Assembly: GCA_947302185.1 (NCBI GenBank)
Contig: CAMYVI010000069.1
Span: forward strand, 1-10,501
Direction: 5' to 3'
From: an uncultured Lachnospiraceae bacterium
GTDB lineage: Bacteria; Bacillota_A; Clostridia; Lachnospirales; Lachnospiraceae
Length of the DNA stretch: 10,501 nt
Positions 1 through 7,475 of the stretch are shown here, piece after piece. The notes beneath the pieces were generated by a model. It was not told the DNA's origin. It worked only from the letters and a program-made list of their open reading frames with translations, and made no database searches. The translations under genes and the position numbers were made by a program. How positions within the stretch are numbered: position 1 is the first letter of the stretch; every line of letters begins with the position of its first letter.

Positions 1-118
1 GACGACGGAGGCCAACGGCATCTATTCCATCAACGCGTCGATGAGCCTGAGCGGTCCGACGGACTATGGATCGATGATCGCGCTGCGTTCCGACGGCGCG
101 ATGGAATCCGATCTGCGG
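1..118 (+). other. High-GC segment with plus-strand coding character, not FtsZ
   Basis: These bases are about 62% GC (74 of 120), against 45% for the next 120. Read on the plus strand from base 2, 32 of 39 codons end in G or C and the peptide is a balanced, protein-like sequence (for example [20 protein letters not shown]). The same bases read on the minus strand as a continuation of ftsZ give an Arg/His-rich peptide, the usual look of an antisense frame. The plus frame has no stop before the join and then runs on, antisense, through ftsZ. I do not recognise the protein family. Inference: this is a piece of another gene joined to ftsZ, either by a chimeric assembly or by a real rearrangement. 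The join lies somewhere between about 100 and 135. Confidence 0.5.
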
Positions 119-1090
119 CTGAACGACCTGTTCTTCATCTGCATCGTGAAGACCGGTTGCAATAACAGTGATCTTGCATGTATCAACTTCTGTGTCATCA
201 TACATAGCGCCGAAGATAATGTTCGCATCTTCACCGACGATTTCCTGTACGTGGCTTGCAGCGTCATTTGCATCCATAAGGGAGATGTCGCCGCGGATGT
301 TGATGATAACATTGGCAGCACCCTTTATGGATGTCTCAAGCAGCGGGCTCTCAACAGCCTGCTGTACTGCTGTCATGGCCTTGTCATCACCCTTGTTCTC
401 ACCGATACCGATATGAGCGATGCCGCCGTTGGTCATTACAGTCTGAACATCCGCAAAGTCAAGATTGATCAGAGCCGGCATGTTGATCAGATCCGTGATA
501 CCCTGCACTGCCTGCTGAAGAACTTCATCAGCCTTCTTGAGTGCTTCCGGCATTGTAGTTCTGCGATCGACGATCTCAAGCAGCTTGTCATTCGGAATAA
601 CAATCAGAGTGTCAACGTTCTGCTTAAGCTTTTCAATACCGTTCAAAGCGTTGGCCATACGTTTCTTTGCCTCAAAACGGAAAGGCTTTGTGACAACGCC
701 CACAGTTAAGCAGCCGAGTTCCTTGGCGATCCCTGCTACAACAGGCGCACCGCCCGTTCCGGTGCCGCCGCCCATTCCGCACGTAACGAAGACCATATCC
801 GCTCCGTTAAGAACCTGCTTGATTTCCTCTGCGCTCTCATTTGCAGCCTGCTCGCCGACTTCCGGCTTGGCTCCGGCGCCGAGTCCTTTGGTGACCTTCT
901 CGCCGATCTGAACAACTGTCGGAGCTTTGCAGAGATTCAGCGCCTGCTTATCTGTATTTATTCCTACAAACTCGACGCCTCCAATGGCTTCATCGACCAT
1001 GCGGTTTACAGCGTTGTTGCCTGCACCCCCAACGCCTACAACTATAATTCGCGCTGCAGATTCAGCTTCATTTGATGTAATTTCTAACAA
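1..1090 (-). CDS. ftsZ: Cell division protein FtsZ, partial, C-terminus replaced or cut at window edge
   Basis: FtsZ is the tubulin-like GTPase that polymerises into the cytoplasmic Z ring and recruits the divisome. Seen here: the N-terminal nucleotide-binding glycines ([13 protein letters not shown], residues 19-31), the tubulin signature GGGTGTG at 107-113, the GTP-contact stretch VVTKPFRFE at 132-140, and the T7 catalytic loop with NLDFADV at 209-215. The C-terminal core strand KITVIATGL at 306-314 is also present. The start is TTG at 1090-1088, because a full AAAGGAGG lies 7 bases upstream and no in-frame ATG occurs before residue 31. Recognisable FtsZ ends near residue 325 (about base 116). 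The frame stays open to base 1 but the last ~38 residues are Arg/His rich and unlike an FtsZ linker, and no C-terminal FtsA/SepF-binding peptide is visible. It follows ftsQ after 114 bases; ftsA is not next to it. Identity is certain; the true C-terminus is not in this window. Confidence 0.97.
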   Translation of the reverse strand, partial: MLEITSNEAESAARIIVVGVGGAGNNAVNRMVDEAIGGVEFVGINTDKQALNLCKAPTVVQIGEKVTKGLGAGAKPEVGEQAANESAEEIKQVLNGADMVFVTCGMGGGTGTGGAPVVAGIAKELGCLTVGVVTKPFRFEAKKRMANALNGIEKLKQNVDTLIVIPNDKLLEIVDRRTTMPEALKKADEVLQQAVQGITDLINMPALINLDFADVQTVMTNGGIAHIGIGENKGDDKAMTAVQQAVESPLLETSIKGAANVIINIRGDISLMDANDAASHVQEIVGEDANIIFGAMYDDTEVDTCKITVIATGLHDADEEQVVQPQIGFHRAVGTQRDHRSIVRRTAQAHRRVDGIDAVGLRR

Positions 1091-1097
1091 AACAGAT

Positions 1098-1105
1098 CCT
1101 CCTTT
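1098..1105 (-). promoter_or_regulatory. Ribosome binding site of ftsZ that fixes a TTG start
   Basis: The minus strand reads AAAGGAGG, a near-perfect anti-SD match, ending 7 bases before TTG at 1090-1088. It is the strongest Shine-Dalgarno in the window and is the main reason for choosing TTG. The rest of the ftsQ-ftsZ spacer (1091-1204) is very AT rich. I found no convincing promoter or terminator in it. Confidence 0.85.
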
Positions 1106-1204
1106 GTGACCGCATCATCAAAAACGGTACTATTTTTTCTCAGAAAGAGTAAACTATCGCTTATCATAATAACATAACAATCATACGGTTTTTAAATCCA
1201 ATTA

Positions 1205-2554
1205 TCAAGAAGTTTTTTTATTTTTTGAAAAAATAAAACGATTCTGGGTTCCATCGTAATTCTCAAGATGGAGGATTCCCGACAAACCGGCAATGGAAGG
1301 CAATGTCTTTCCTACAGCCGCGACTCTTGATTCGATATTTTCTCCTTTGCCCAGATTCACCGACGCTTCTCCGTATGTGACTATGAGATTGCCTTCAGCA
1401 TCATATGTCACATAATCCGGAACATAACCGCTTCTGTCGACAAAACTTTTAAGGACCGCAATACTGGAGAAGACCCGATCATACTGGACCGGAAGCGGAT
1501 ATCCGACAGCAGCCTCCGAGAATACCAGACCGTGAACGACAGGGAGATAGTTTCCGCCTTTAGCAGAAGTATCAATATCCCATGTCTGATGCTCTGCAGT
1601 ATTATTCTCCGGATCGGTTATTTCTCCTTCGGCTGCGGAAGGCTCTATGATTTCACCCGGAGGAATGATGTCGCTGCCCGCATCACCCTCTTCTTCCGAA
1701 ATATCAATACTCTCGTCCTCAACGTATTCATCTTCGGCTTCAGATGCTTCCGTATTCAATTCCTCATTGCTTTCGGGCTCATAGCTGCTTTCTTCTCCGT
1801 AGTCAACATCCTCACCATCTGAATGCTCTTCTGAAAAAGTTCCGTAATCTTCCTCTTCGGGAATCTCACCTTCGGCATTCTCATCGGCTCCGACTATATC
1901 CTCCTCATAGAGTTCGGAAAAAAGCTCTTCCGTCTCCTCCCCGCTCATTTCGGATTCCTCCGAGAGATATATGACTCTTATATCAGACATATCATTAAAC
2001 CGGAGAGACATCTCATAGGGTTCCGCAATTTTCACCAGAAACTGTCCGGGAGCCTTTTTCGAATACTCGGAAGCCCGGCCGACAGACGCTTCATTCTCCG
2101 CAATTTCTTCTGAAGCGGCACTCTCCGCGCTCATCGATTCCTCTTCCGGCTTGATCGGATCAGATTTCACAAGTACAACGCCGGCTCTGTTGAAATACCA
2201 GTATCTGTTATCATACTCTACACAGCCGATCAGTTTTTTTTCTGATACATTGACTTTTAAGCCATGCAGACCGTCTAATTCTACCGTGACAGCATCAACA
2301 AAAGTATTCCCGTGCATTTTTCTGTTTCTGTTAAGGAGACAGAGTATAATGCTGCTGTTTGAAAACGGACCTCCGCCGAGCATCTTACGGACTTCATCCT
2401 CCGTCTCATGATAATTGCCCGTGACCTGAAATTCTTCCACAGAACATCCAAACGCGGAAAATAATAAAAAGACACAGACCATTGCAGCAGCAGTTCTCAC
2501 TGCTGCCCGTCTGATTCTGCGTCTTTTAGACTTACTGAATTTCTTTCCGAACAT
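1205..2554 (-). CDS. ftsQ: Cell division protein FtsQ/DivIB with long acidic insert
   Basis: FtsQ/DivIB is a bitopic protein that forms the FtsQLB (DivIB-FtsL-DivIC) complex outside the membrane and controls septal peptidoglycan synthesis. The 449-residue product has a basic N-terminus (residues 3-20), one membrane segment at about 22-37, and a POTRA-like domain at about 39-110 (starting VEEFQVTGNYHETEDEV). A beta-domain start follows, with YWYFNRAGVVL at 118-128. The fold seems to resume at LPVVHGLV (337-344) and continues to the end. Between lie about 200 extra or divergent residues. Residues 194-331 contain no Lys or Arg and about 40% Asp/Glu. Usual family members are about 260-330 residues. 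The ATG at 2554 lies inside the end of murD (23-base overlap), with an AAGGAG only 1 base away, so translation may be coupled to murD. Similarity is weak in this family; the call rests on topology, POTRA features and position. Confidence 0.85.
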   Translation of the reverse strand: MFGKKFSKSKRRRIRRAAVRTAAAMVCVFLLFSAFGCSVEEFQVTGNYHETEDEVRKMLGGGPFSNSSIILCLLNRNRKMHGNTFVDAVTVELDGLHGLKVNVSEKKLIGCVEYDNRYWYFNRAGVVLVKSDPIKPEEESMSAESAASEEIAENEASVGRASEYSKKAPGQFLVKIAEPYEMSLRFNDMSDIRVIYLSEESEMSGEETEELFSELYEEDIVGADENAEGEIPEEEDYGTFSEEHSDGEDVDYGEESSYEPESNEELNTEASEAEDEYVEDESIDISEEEGDAGSDIIPPGEIIEPSAAEGEITDPENNTAEHQTWDIDTSAKGGNYLPVVHGLVFSEAAVGYPLPVQYDRVFSSIAVLKSFVDRSGYVPDYVTYDAEGNLIVTYGEASVNLGKGENIESRVAAVGKTLPSIAGLSGILHLENYDGTQNRFIFSKNKKTS

Positions 2555-3905
2555 ACTCCTTAAAATTTTCTCCCCTCACCTCATAATTCGGGAATTCTCC
2601 CCATGATGCGCATGCCGGAGACAGAAGCACAGCATCTCCCGGTTCCGCATGGTCCCGGCAGAAATCCATCGCCTCATGCATAGTCTCGAAAAGAACAATT
2701 TTCTCCTCCGGAAAACCGCACGAGAGCGCTGCCTCCCTGATATCGTACTTCGTTTTCCCTTCCAAAACGAACCACTTTACCTTACCGTCGAACGAGAGGA
2801 TCCATTCCCTGTAATCCGATCCCTTGTCATACCCTCCGCCAATCAGGAGCGTCGGCCTCGTCATAGCCTGAATGCCCTTGATCGCCGCGTCGGGATTCGT
2901 TCCCTTCGAATCATTATACCATATAACGCCGTTTATCTCATCGACATATTCGATTCTGTGCTCGACAGGCTTAAAGTTCGCTATCGTTTCTCGTATTACG
3001 TCAAGCGAAACGCCGGCGGAATATGCCATTGCGGCAGCCGCCATAATATTTTCATAGTTATGAAGACCCGGAAGGGACAGCTTTTCCGTCTCTGCTATCA
3101 GATCGCACCTGCCGTCACGAGTAAGAATGATCTTCCCGTCCTCATAATAAATGCCGTTATCGATTCTGCGACGTGATGAGAACCAGAATACGCTTGCCGG
3201 ACATTCATCGGCAAACGCTCTCAGCACCTCATCCTCATAATTAAGAACGCATACATCATCACTGTTCTGATTCAACGTTACCAGCTTCTTGCAGCGAATA
3301 TACTCATCCATCGTGTGATGGCGGTTCAGGTGATCCGGAGTTATGTTGAGGATCGCGGAAACCGCAGGATGGAAAGCTTCAATCGTCTCGAGCTGAAAAC
3401 TGGAAAGCTCTATCACAACTGTCGAATCCTTGCCGATTGTCATCGCTGCTTCGGTATAAGGACTGCCGATATTTCCCACGACGAAAGTATCCGGATCTGC
3501 ATTCGTCATTATCTCACCGAGCAGGGTCGTCGTAGTTGTTTTTCCGTTCGTACCCGTAATTCCGAGGACCTTGCCTCCGGAAACACGATAAGCCAGCTCG
3601 ACTTCACCCCAAATCGGAATACCTGCATTTTTAACGGTAATGACATTCGGATTATCTACCGGTACTCCGGGGCTCAGTACAGCAAGATCGATACCGGTAA
3701 GACATTCCGGAGTGATTGTTCCTGCAAATGCTTCTGCCTTAACTCTCACCTCTTCGCTAAGCTTTTCGAGAATCTCATCGGAAGTAATACCTTCCTTTTG
3801 ATCAAACAATACGGGACATGCACCCTCATGAACCAGAAGGTCCGCTGCACCGATTCCACTCTTTCCGGCTCCGTATACGAGCACTCTTTTATTCTTCAGT
3901 TCCAT
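2532..3905 (-). CDS. murD: UDP-N-acetylmuramoyl-L-alanine--D-glutamate ligase MurD
   Basis: MurD is a cytoplasmic ligase that uses ATP to add D-glutamate to UDP-MurNAc-L-alanine, the second amino acid of the peptidoglycan stem. The 457-residue product is normal in length and has all family landmarks. These are an N-terminal Rossmann fold for the UDP substrate (VLVYGAGKSG, 8-17), the ATP P-loop GTNGKTTTT at 118-126, SSFQLE at 168-173, and NITPDHLNRH at 187-196. Also present are LPGLHNYEN at 278-286, HRIEYV at 316-321, NDSKGTNPDA at 331-340, and the C-terminal LSPACASWGEFPNYEVRG at 428-445. The ATG at 3905 is preferred over an in-frame TTG at 3917 because GAGG lies 6 bases before the ATG and overlaps that TTG. 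The gap to mraY is 31 bases; the 3' end overlaps ftsQ. In many Bacillota ftsW and murG follow here, but not in this window. Confidence 0.97.
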   Translation of the reverse strand: MELKNKRVLVYGAGKSGIGAADLLVHEGACPVLFDQKEGITSDEILEKLSEEVRVKAEAFAGTITPECLTGIDLAVLSPGVPVDNPNVITVKNAGIPIWGEVELAYRVSGGKVLGITGTNGKTTTTTLLGEIMTNADPDTFVVGNIGSPYTEAAMTIGKDSTVVIELSSFQLETIEAFHPAVSAILNITPDHLNRHHTMDEYIRCKKLVTLNQNSDDVCVLNYEDEVLRAFADECPASVFWFSSRRRIDNGIYYEDGKIILTRDGRCDLIAETEKLSLPGLHNYENIMAAAAMAYSAGVSLDVIRETIANFKPVEHRIEYVDEINGVIWYNDSKGTNPDAAIKGIQAMTRPTLLIGGGYDKGSDYREWILSFDGKVKWFVLEGKTKYDIREAALSCGFPEEKIVLFETMHEAMDFCRDHAEPGDAVLLSPACASWGEFPNYEVRGENFKEYVRKEIQ

Positions 3906-3911
3906 ATTCCG

Positions 3912-3915
3912 CCTC
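3912..3915 (-). promoter_or_regulatory. Ribosome binding site choosing the murD ATG
   Basis: GAGG on the minus strand, 6 bases before ATG 3905-3903. The alternative upstream TTG at 3917-3915 overlaps this site and has no SD of its own, so the shorter N-terminus beginning MELKNKRVLVYG is preferred. Confidence 0.6.
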
Positions 3916-3936
3916 AATATCTTTATTTGTCAGTAT

Positions 3937-4896
3937 TTACAATGCTATCAGGCCAAGCAGGCAAAGTAAAACAGTAACGATGGTAAAATTTGCGACTACC
4001 CTGGTCTCAGACCAGCCGCTCAGTTCAAAATGATGATGTATCGGCGCCATTTTAAAGATTCTTTTTCCGTGTGTCATCTTAAAGTAACCGACCTGCATGA
4101 TCACGGAAATCACCTCTATCAGATAAATCCAGCCGACTATCAATATGTAAAGGGGCATCTGCATCATATAGGCCATACCGATGACAAATCCGCCCAGTGC
4201 CAGAGAGCCTGTATCTCCCATGAAAATCTTTGCAGGATGCGCATTATAGACAAGAAAGCCCAGAAGTGCTCCCAAAATACATGCCCCGAACGGTGCAACG
4301 TCCACTTTTAATACCAAGGCACATATAGTAAAGAAAGAGGCAACTACGGCTGTGACGGAACTTGCAAGACCGTCCACGCCATCCGTAAAATTTACTCCGT
4401 TTACAGTACCCGCTATGGCAAAATACATGAGGGGATAAGTCAGGATCCCGATATCAAGTTCTTTTCCTCCCGTAAACGGGATACGGAGCGTCAGCGGAAC
4501 ATTCGTGAAAAACTTCAGATAAAGCATGAAGATGACGATAACAACTGTCTCGAGCAGGAGTTTCTGCCAGGGCAGGAGTCCGTCTGAGTTTCTTTTCACA
4601 ACTTTCAGATAATCATCCAAAAAACCTATTATGCCATAACTCACAGTCAGAAAGAGAACCGGTCCTATCAGCGGATACTTTCCTATATAAACGACCGAAG
4701 TGACCAGAATGGCGGCAAGGAACATAATTCCTCCCATAGTCGGTGTTCCCGCCTTCTTAAGATGAGACTTTACTCCCAGCTCACGTTCCGTCTGTCCGAA
4801 TTTAAGTCTTGTGAGGAACGGTATTACAGCCGGTCCCATGATCCATGTTATTGCAAAAGCTATAAATGCCGGTAAAATTGCCGAAATATCTATCAT
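3937..4896 (-). CDS. mraY: Phospho-N-acetylmuramoyl-pentapeptide transferase MraY
   Basis: MraY is the integral membrane enzyme that moves phospho-MurNAc-pentapeptide from UDP to undecaprenyl phosphate, giving lipid I. The 319-residue product is a multi-pass membrane protein with the full set of family motifs: SHLKKAGTPTMGG at 44-56; FLDDYLK at 92-98 with the Mg-binding Asp pair; NGVNFTDGVDGL at 166-177; FMGDTGSLALGG at 225-236; and the cytoplasmic loop PIHHHFE at 285-291. Length is typical of Bacillota MraY (about 320). The ATG at 4896 has GGAAGGA on the minus strand about 7 bases upstream, overlapping the stop of the preceding PBP gene; only 4 bases separate the two. Nothing is missing or unusual. 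Confidence 0.98.
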   Translation of the reverse strand: MIDISAILPAFIAFAITWIMGPAVIPFLTRLKFGQTERELGVKSHLKKAGTPTMGGIMFLAAILVTSVVYIGKYPLIGPVLFLTVSYGIIGFLDDYLKVVKRNSDGLLPWQKLLLETVVIVIFMLYLKFFTNVPLTLRIPFTGGKELDIGILTYPLMYFAIAGTVNGVNFTDGVDGLASSVTAVVASFFTICALVLKVDVAPFGACILGALLGFLVYNAHPAKIFMGDTGSLALGGFVIGMAYMMQMPLYILIVGWIYLIEVISVIMQVGYFKMTHGKRIFKMAPIHHHFELSGWSETRVVANFTIVTVLLCLLGLIAL

Positions 4897-4900
4897 ATTT

Positions 4901-6982
4901 TTATCCTTCCGACAGTCCGGCTTCCTCGTTGGTGTAACCGTCTGTCTCCTGATTATTCCCGCCGGCTATATTCTCAGAGTTCTCACTGCCCTGTACTTCA
5001 GGAACATTGGTATCTGCTGTTGTATCCGACGTAATAGCTGTCTCTTCTGTATTGTCCAGGCCGGATCTGAGAATCGCACTGTCAGCGAGCAGCATCTCGT
5101 CCTGATAAATGTTTTGGTACGGAAGCACTTCCGCAAGAATGTCTCTGGCTATCCATTGTGCGAATCTGCTGTCTGCCTGATCGGCAACATTCGGCTCATC
5201 TACCACCACGTAGATGAGTACCTGCGGGTCTTCGTACGGTGCAAATCCGACGAAAGAAACAAGGTATTTGCCATCCGCTCTGGGAATCTTCTGTGCGGTG
5301 CCCGTCTTGCCGCCCATAGAGTATCCGTTCACCTTGGCGTAACCGGCCGTACCGTAATCCACAGCAGCCTTCATATACGACTTAAGTTTCTGAGAATTGT
5401 CTGCGGATATCGTCTGTGTCGCTATGGCGTTGTTATAAACTTTTTTGGTAGCTCCGCTGCTGTCCATGACCCTGCTTACAACCCGCGGTCTGTAATAATA
5501 TCCGCCGTTCGCAATGGAAGAGATTGCAGCCGCTTCCTGAATCATTGTACACTCGAACCCCTGCCCGAAGGATGACGTAGCCAGATCGACAGACCCCATA
5601 GTATCTGCCGTGTAAAGGATGCCCGCAGCTTCGCCCGGCAGATCAATTCCCGTACGATAACCGAAATTAAAAAGACTTTCGTATTTACAGAAAGCTTCTA
5701 CACCGAGTGCGTTTGCGATATTCATGAGGCCGTCATTGCACGAAAACGCCAGAACATCCTGAAGACTGAGCTCGCCGTGACCTGCCTCGTCCGCACATTT
5801 GATACGTGTTCCCGAAACGATTTCACTGCCGTCGCAGACAAATGTTTCGCTGCCGTTAAGGATTCCGCTCTCAAGTGCTGCTCCGATAGTAACAGGCTTG
5901 AATGTGGATCCGGGTTCAAACACATCGGATATGCAATAGTTTCTCCAGATCTTTTCGAGTTCCTCCGCCTGCTGAGATTTACTCATTGCCTGAATTTCCT
6001 GCTCTCCGAAAAACGGTTCAAGATTTCTGGGTTCATTCAGATCGTAAGGATCAGAGCTTGCCATCGCCAGAATATTTCCGTTATTGGGATTCATGACGAT
6101 AACGCCGACATTTTCCGCCCCTTTCCCGATATTGTACGGTCCGTCCCTGTAGAGATCGTCAAATCGTGTCATTTCCTCTTCGACGATCCTCTGGATATTG
6201 ATATCGATAGTGGATACTACCGTATCGCCGTCAATCGGTTCAATGATATTTTGCTGAAGATCCTTTCCGGAACCTTCTTCCCAATATCCGAACTTCCTGC
6301 CGTTTACTCCGTTCAGAGTATTGTTGTAATAACCCTCAATCCCCCAGTCGGCTGAAGATCCGTCATAAGTGAACCCTATAAGATCACATGCAAGTGATTT
6401 CAGAGGATACTTTCTGACATACTCTTCTTCGAACCAGATTCCTTTAACATTCTTTCGTGCCGCGGCCGTCGCTTCATCAAGAGGCTCTTCTTTCGTGCCG
6501 TTGATATAATCGTAAAAGGCCTGCCGCTCTTCGATACTGATATTGTCCTTGACCACCTGGTACTGAGAGTACTTTGTCCTTTCATTTGCGATCTTTGCAT
6601 GCATATTTCCGGCATCCAGACCGAAAACATCCACAAGCGCCTGCACTGTCGGACTGACATAGGAGTCTGATGAATTTACGACCTTACAGTCAAGAATTAC
6701 ATTATAGGTCTTCTCAGATGTAGCGAGCACAGTTCCGTTGACGTCAATAATATTCCCTCTCTTGAACGGAAGAATAGTAGATGAATAGCTGCTCTGGGAC
6801 TGAGCCAGAACCTGTTTGGTGTACTTGTCGCCGCTTACCGCATTAATAAAAGTAATTCTTATCAGCAGACAAATTAAAGCCAGCACGACTATTATAAATA
6901 GTCCTGCCAGCTTCTTTCTCATTGTAATATTTGTTTTTCCGTAAGGATTGGATTTTTTCCTCCGGCTCTTTTTTGAACTCAA
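4901..6982 (-). CDS. ftsI: Class B penicillin-binding protein (FtsI/PBP2B-type transpeptidase)
   Basis: This is a septal peptidoglycan DD-transpeptidase, anchored by one N-terminal membrane helix and acting outside the membrane. The 693-residue product has a basic cytoplasmic tail (1-24), a membrane segment at about 25-47, a PBP dimerisation region starting with the conserved KRGNIIDVNG at 74-83, and a transpeptidase domain from about 290 to 625. The catalytic motifs are intact: STFK at 359-362 (nucleophile Ser359), SCN at 414-416, KTGT at 559-562. There are no PASTA repeats after the catalytic domain. Instead the last ~55 residues are a low-complexity acidic Ser/Thr/Asn/Glu tail. The start is TTG at 6982, with GGAG about 13 bases upstream, which is poor. 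An in-frame ATG at 6922 (residue 21) lacks a clear SD and would lose much of the basic tail. Position between ftsL and mraY favours a vegetative division PBP, but a SpoVD-like sporulation role cannot be excluded. Confidence 0.93.
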   Translation of the reverse strand: MSSKKSRRKKSNPYGKTNITMRKKLAGLFIIVVLALICLLIRITFINAVSGDKYTKQVLAQSQSSYSSTILPFKRGNIIDVNGTVLATSEKTYNVILDCKVVNSSDSYVSPTVQALVDVFGLDAGNMHAKIANERTKYSQYQVVKDNISIEERQAFYDYINGTKEEPLDEATAAARKNVKGIWFEEEYVRKYPLKSLACDLIGFTYDGSSADWGIEGYYNNTLNGVNGRKFGYWEEGSGKDLQQNIIEPIDGDTVVSTIDINIQRIVEEEMTRFDDLYRDGPYNIGKGAENVGVIVMNPNNGNILAMASSDPYDLNEPRNLEPFFGEQEIQAMSKSQQAEELEKIWRNYCISDVFEPGSTFKPVTIGAALESGILNGSETFVCDGSEIVSGTRIKCADEAGHGELSLQDVLAFSCNDGLMNIANALGVEAFCKYESLFNFGYRTGIDLPGEAAGILYTADTMGSVDLATSSFGQGFECTMIQEAAAISSIANGGYYYRPRVVSRVMDSSGATKKVYNNAIATQTISADNSQKLKSYMKAAVDYGTAGYAKVNGYSMGGKTGTAQKIPRADGKYLVSFVGFAPYEDPQVLIYVVVDEPNVADQADSRFAQWIARDILAEVLPYQNIYQDEMLLADSAILRSGLDNTEETAITSDTTADTNVPEVQGSENSENIAGGNNQETDGYTNEEAGLSEG

Positions 6983-7011
6983 AACGTCTGTTACACTCCG
7001 TCAGATTATGA

Positions 7012-7455
7012 TCATGATACTTCGCGATATTGCTCTACATAGCCATTATCTTCGCCATTATACCATATGACCTGGTCTTCTGTCGCGTATTTCATACCAA
7101 ATTCATTAATTGCAACTTCTCTGATGTGATTCATATCAACATTATTCTGGATGGATTCGAGAAGAGCATCATTTTCGTTGCGGGCATTTGACAGTTTTGT
7201 CCGCAGTTCAATGTTCTGCTTGTTCTGAGTCATAATCATCTCTTTCAACCGCAGATACCTGATGCACATAAGCACGGTTACGATACACATGATTGCCAGA
7301 AATATTACATAACTCCTGTTCATAAGAACAGAGTTTCTGCGTGCACGCGCTCTTTTTCGCGATTTTCTTCCTGCGGATTGCTTTGCAGCGGGAATATTGT
7401 TCATTTCCGTTATGCGATTCGTATCTGATTCATTTGTCTCAGTTATTCTCGCCAT
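7012..7455 (-). CDS. ftsL: FtsL-like septum formation protein (FtsL/DivIC type)
   Basis: The 147-residue product is a small bitopic protein that fits FtsL, the coiled-coil partner of DivIC and FtsQ/DivIB in activating septal wall synthesis. It has a hydrophilic N-terminus with a very basic block at about 30-41, one membrane helix at about 48-67, and a coiled coil at about 70-105 (TQNKQNIELRTKL, NARNENDALLESI). It ends with a conserved-looking segment, IREVAINEFGMKYATEDQVI at 111-130, close to the A-x-E-x-GM motif of the FtsL/DivIC family. The start is ATG 7455 with AGAGGTG about 5 bases upstream. It lies 20 bases after rsmH and 29 before the PBP gene, the standard ftsL position. Sequence identity in this family is low, so the assignment rests on topology and position. 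Confidence 0.85.
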   Translation of the reverse strand: MARITETNESDTNRITEMNNIPAAKQSAGRKSRKRARARRNSVLMNRSYVIFLAIMCIVTVLMCIRYLRLKEMIMTQNKQNIELRTKLSNARNENDALLESIQNNVDMNHIREVAINEFGMKYATEDQVIWYNGEDNGYVEQYREVS

Positions 7456-7475
7456 ATTATCACCTCTTTGCTGCC

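Noticed and set aside
41..709. Plus-strand open frame of 222 codons through the ftsZ region
   Set aside because: From about base 120 onward it is antisense to clearly conserved FtsZ. Only bases 1-118 have independent coding character and are reported separately.
1091..1204. Separate promoter for ftsZ in the AT-rich ftsQ-ftsZ spacer
   Set aside because: Several TATNAT-like hexamers occur by AT richness, but none has a good -35 at 16-18 bases; not supportable from sequence alone.
1205..2554. FtsQ as a fusion with another enzyme, because of its length
   Set aside because: The extra length is acidic low-complexity sequence without motifs of MurB, MurG or any other domain.
2649..3176. Plus-strand open frame of 175 codons
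   Set aside because: Antisense to conserved C-terminal MurD motifs (NDSKGTNPDA and others).
4811..5575. Long plus-strand open frame of 254 codons
   Set aside because: It is antisense to the PBP C-terminus with its KTG motif and to the mraY start, Cys/Arg/His rich, and shows no family motif.
5777..6355. Plus-strand open frame of 192 codons
   Set aside because: Antisense to the conserved transpeptidase region including STFK; composition is typical of a shadow frame.
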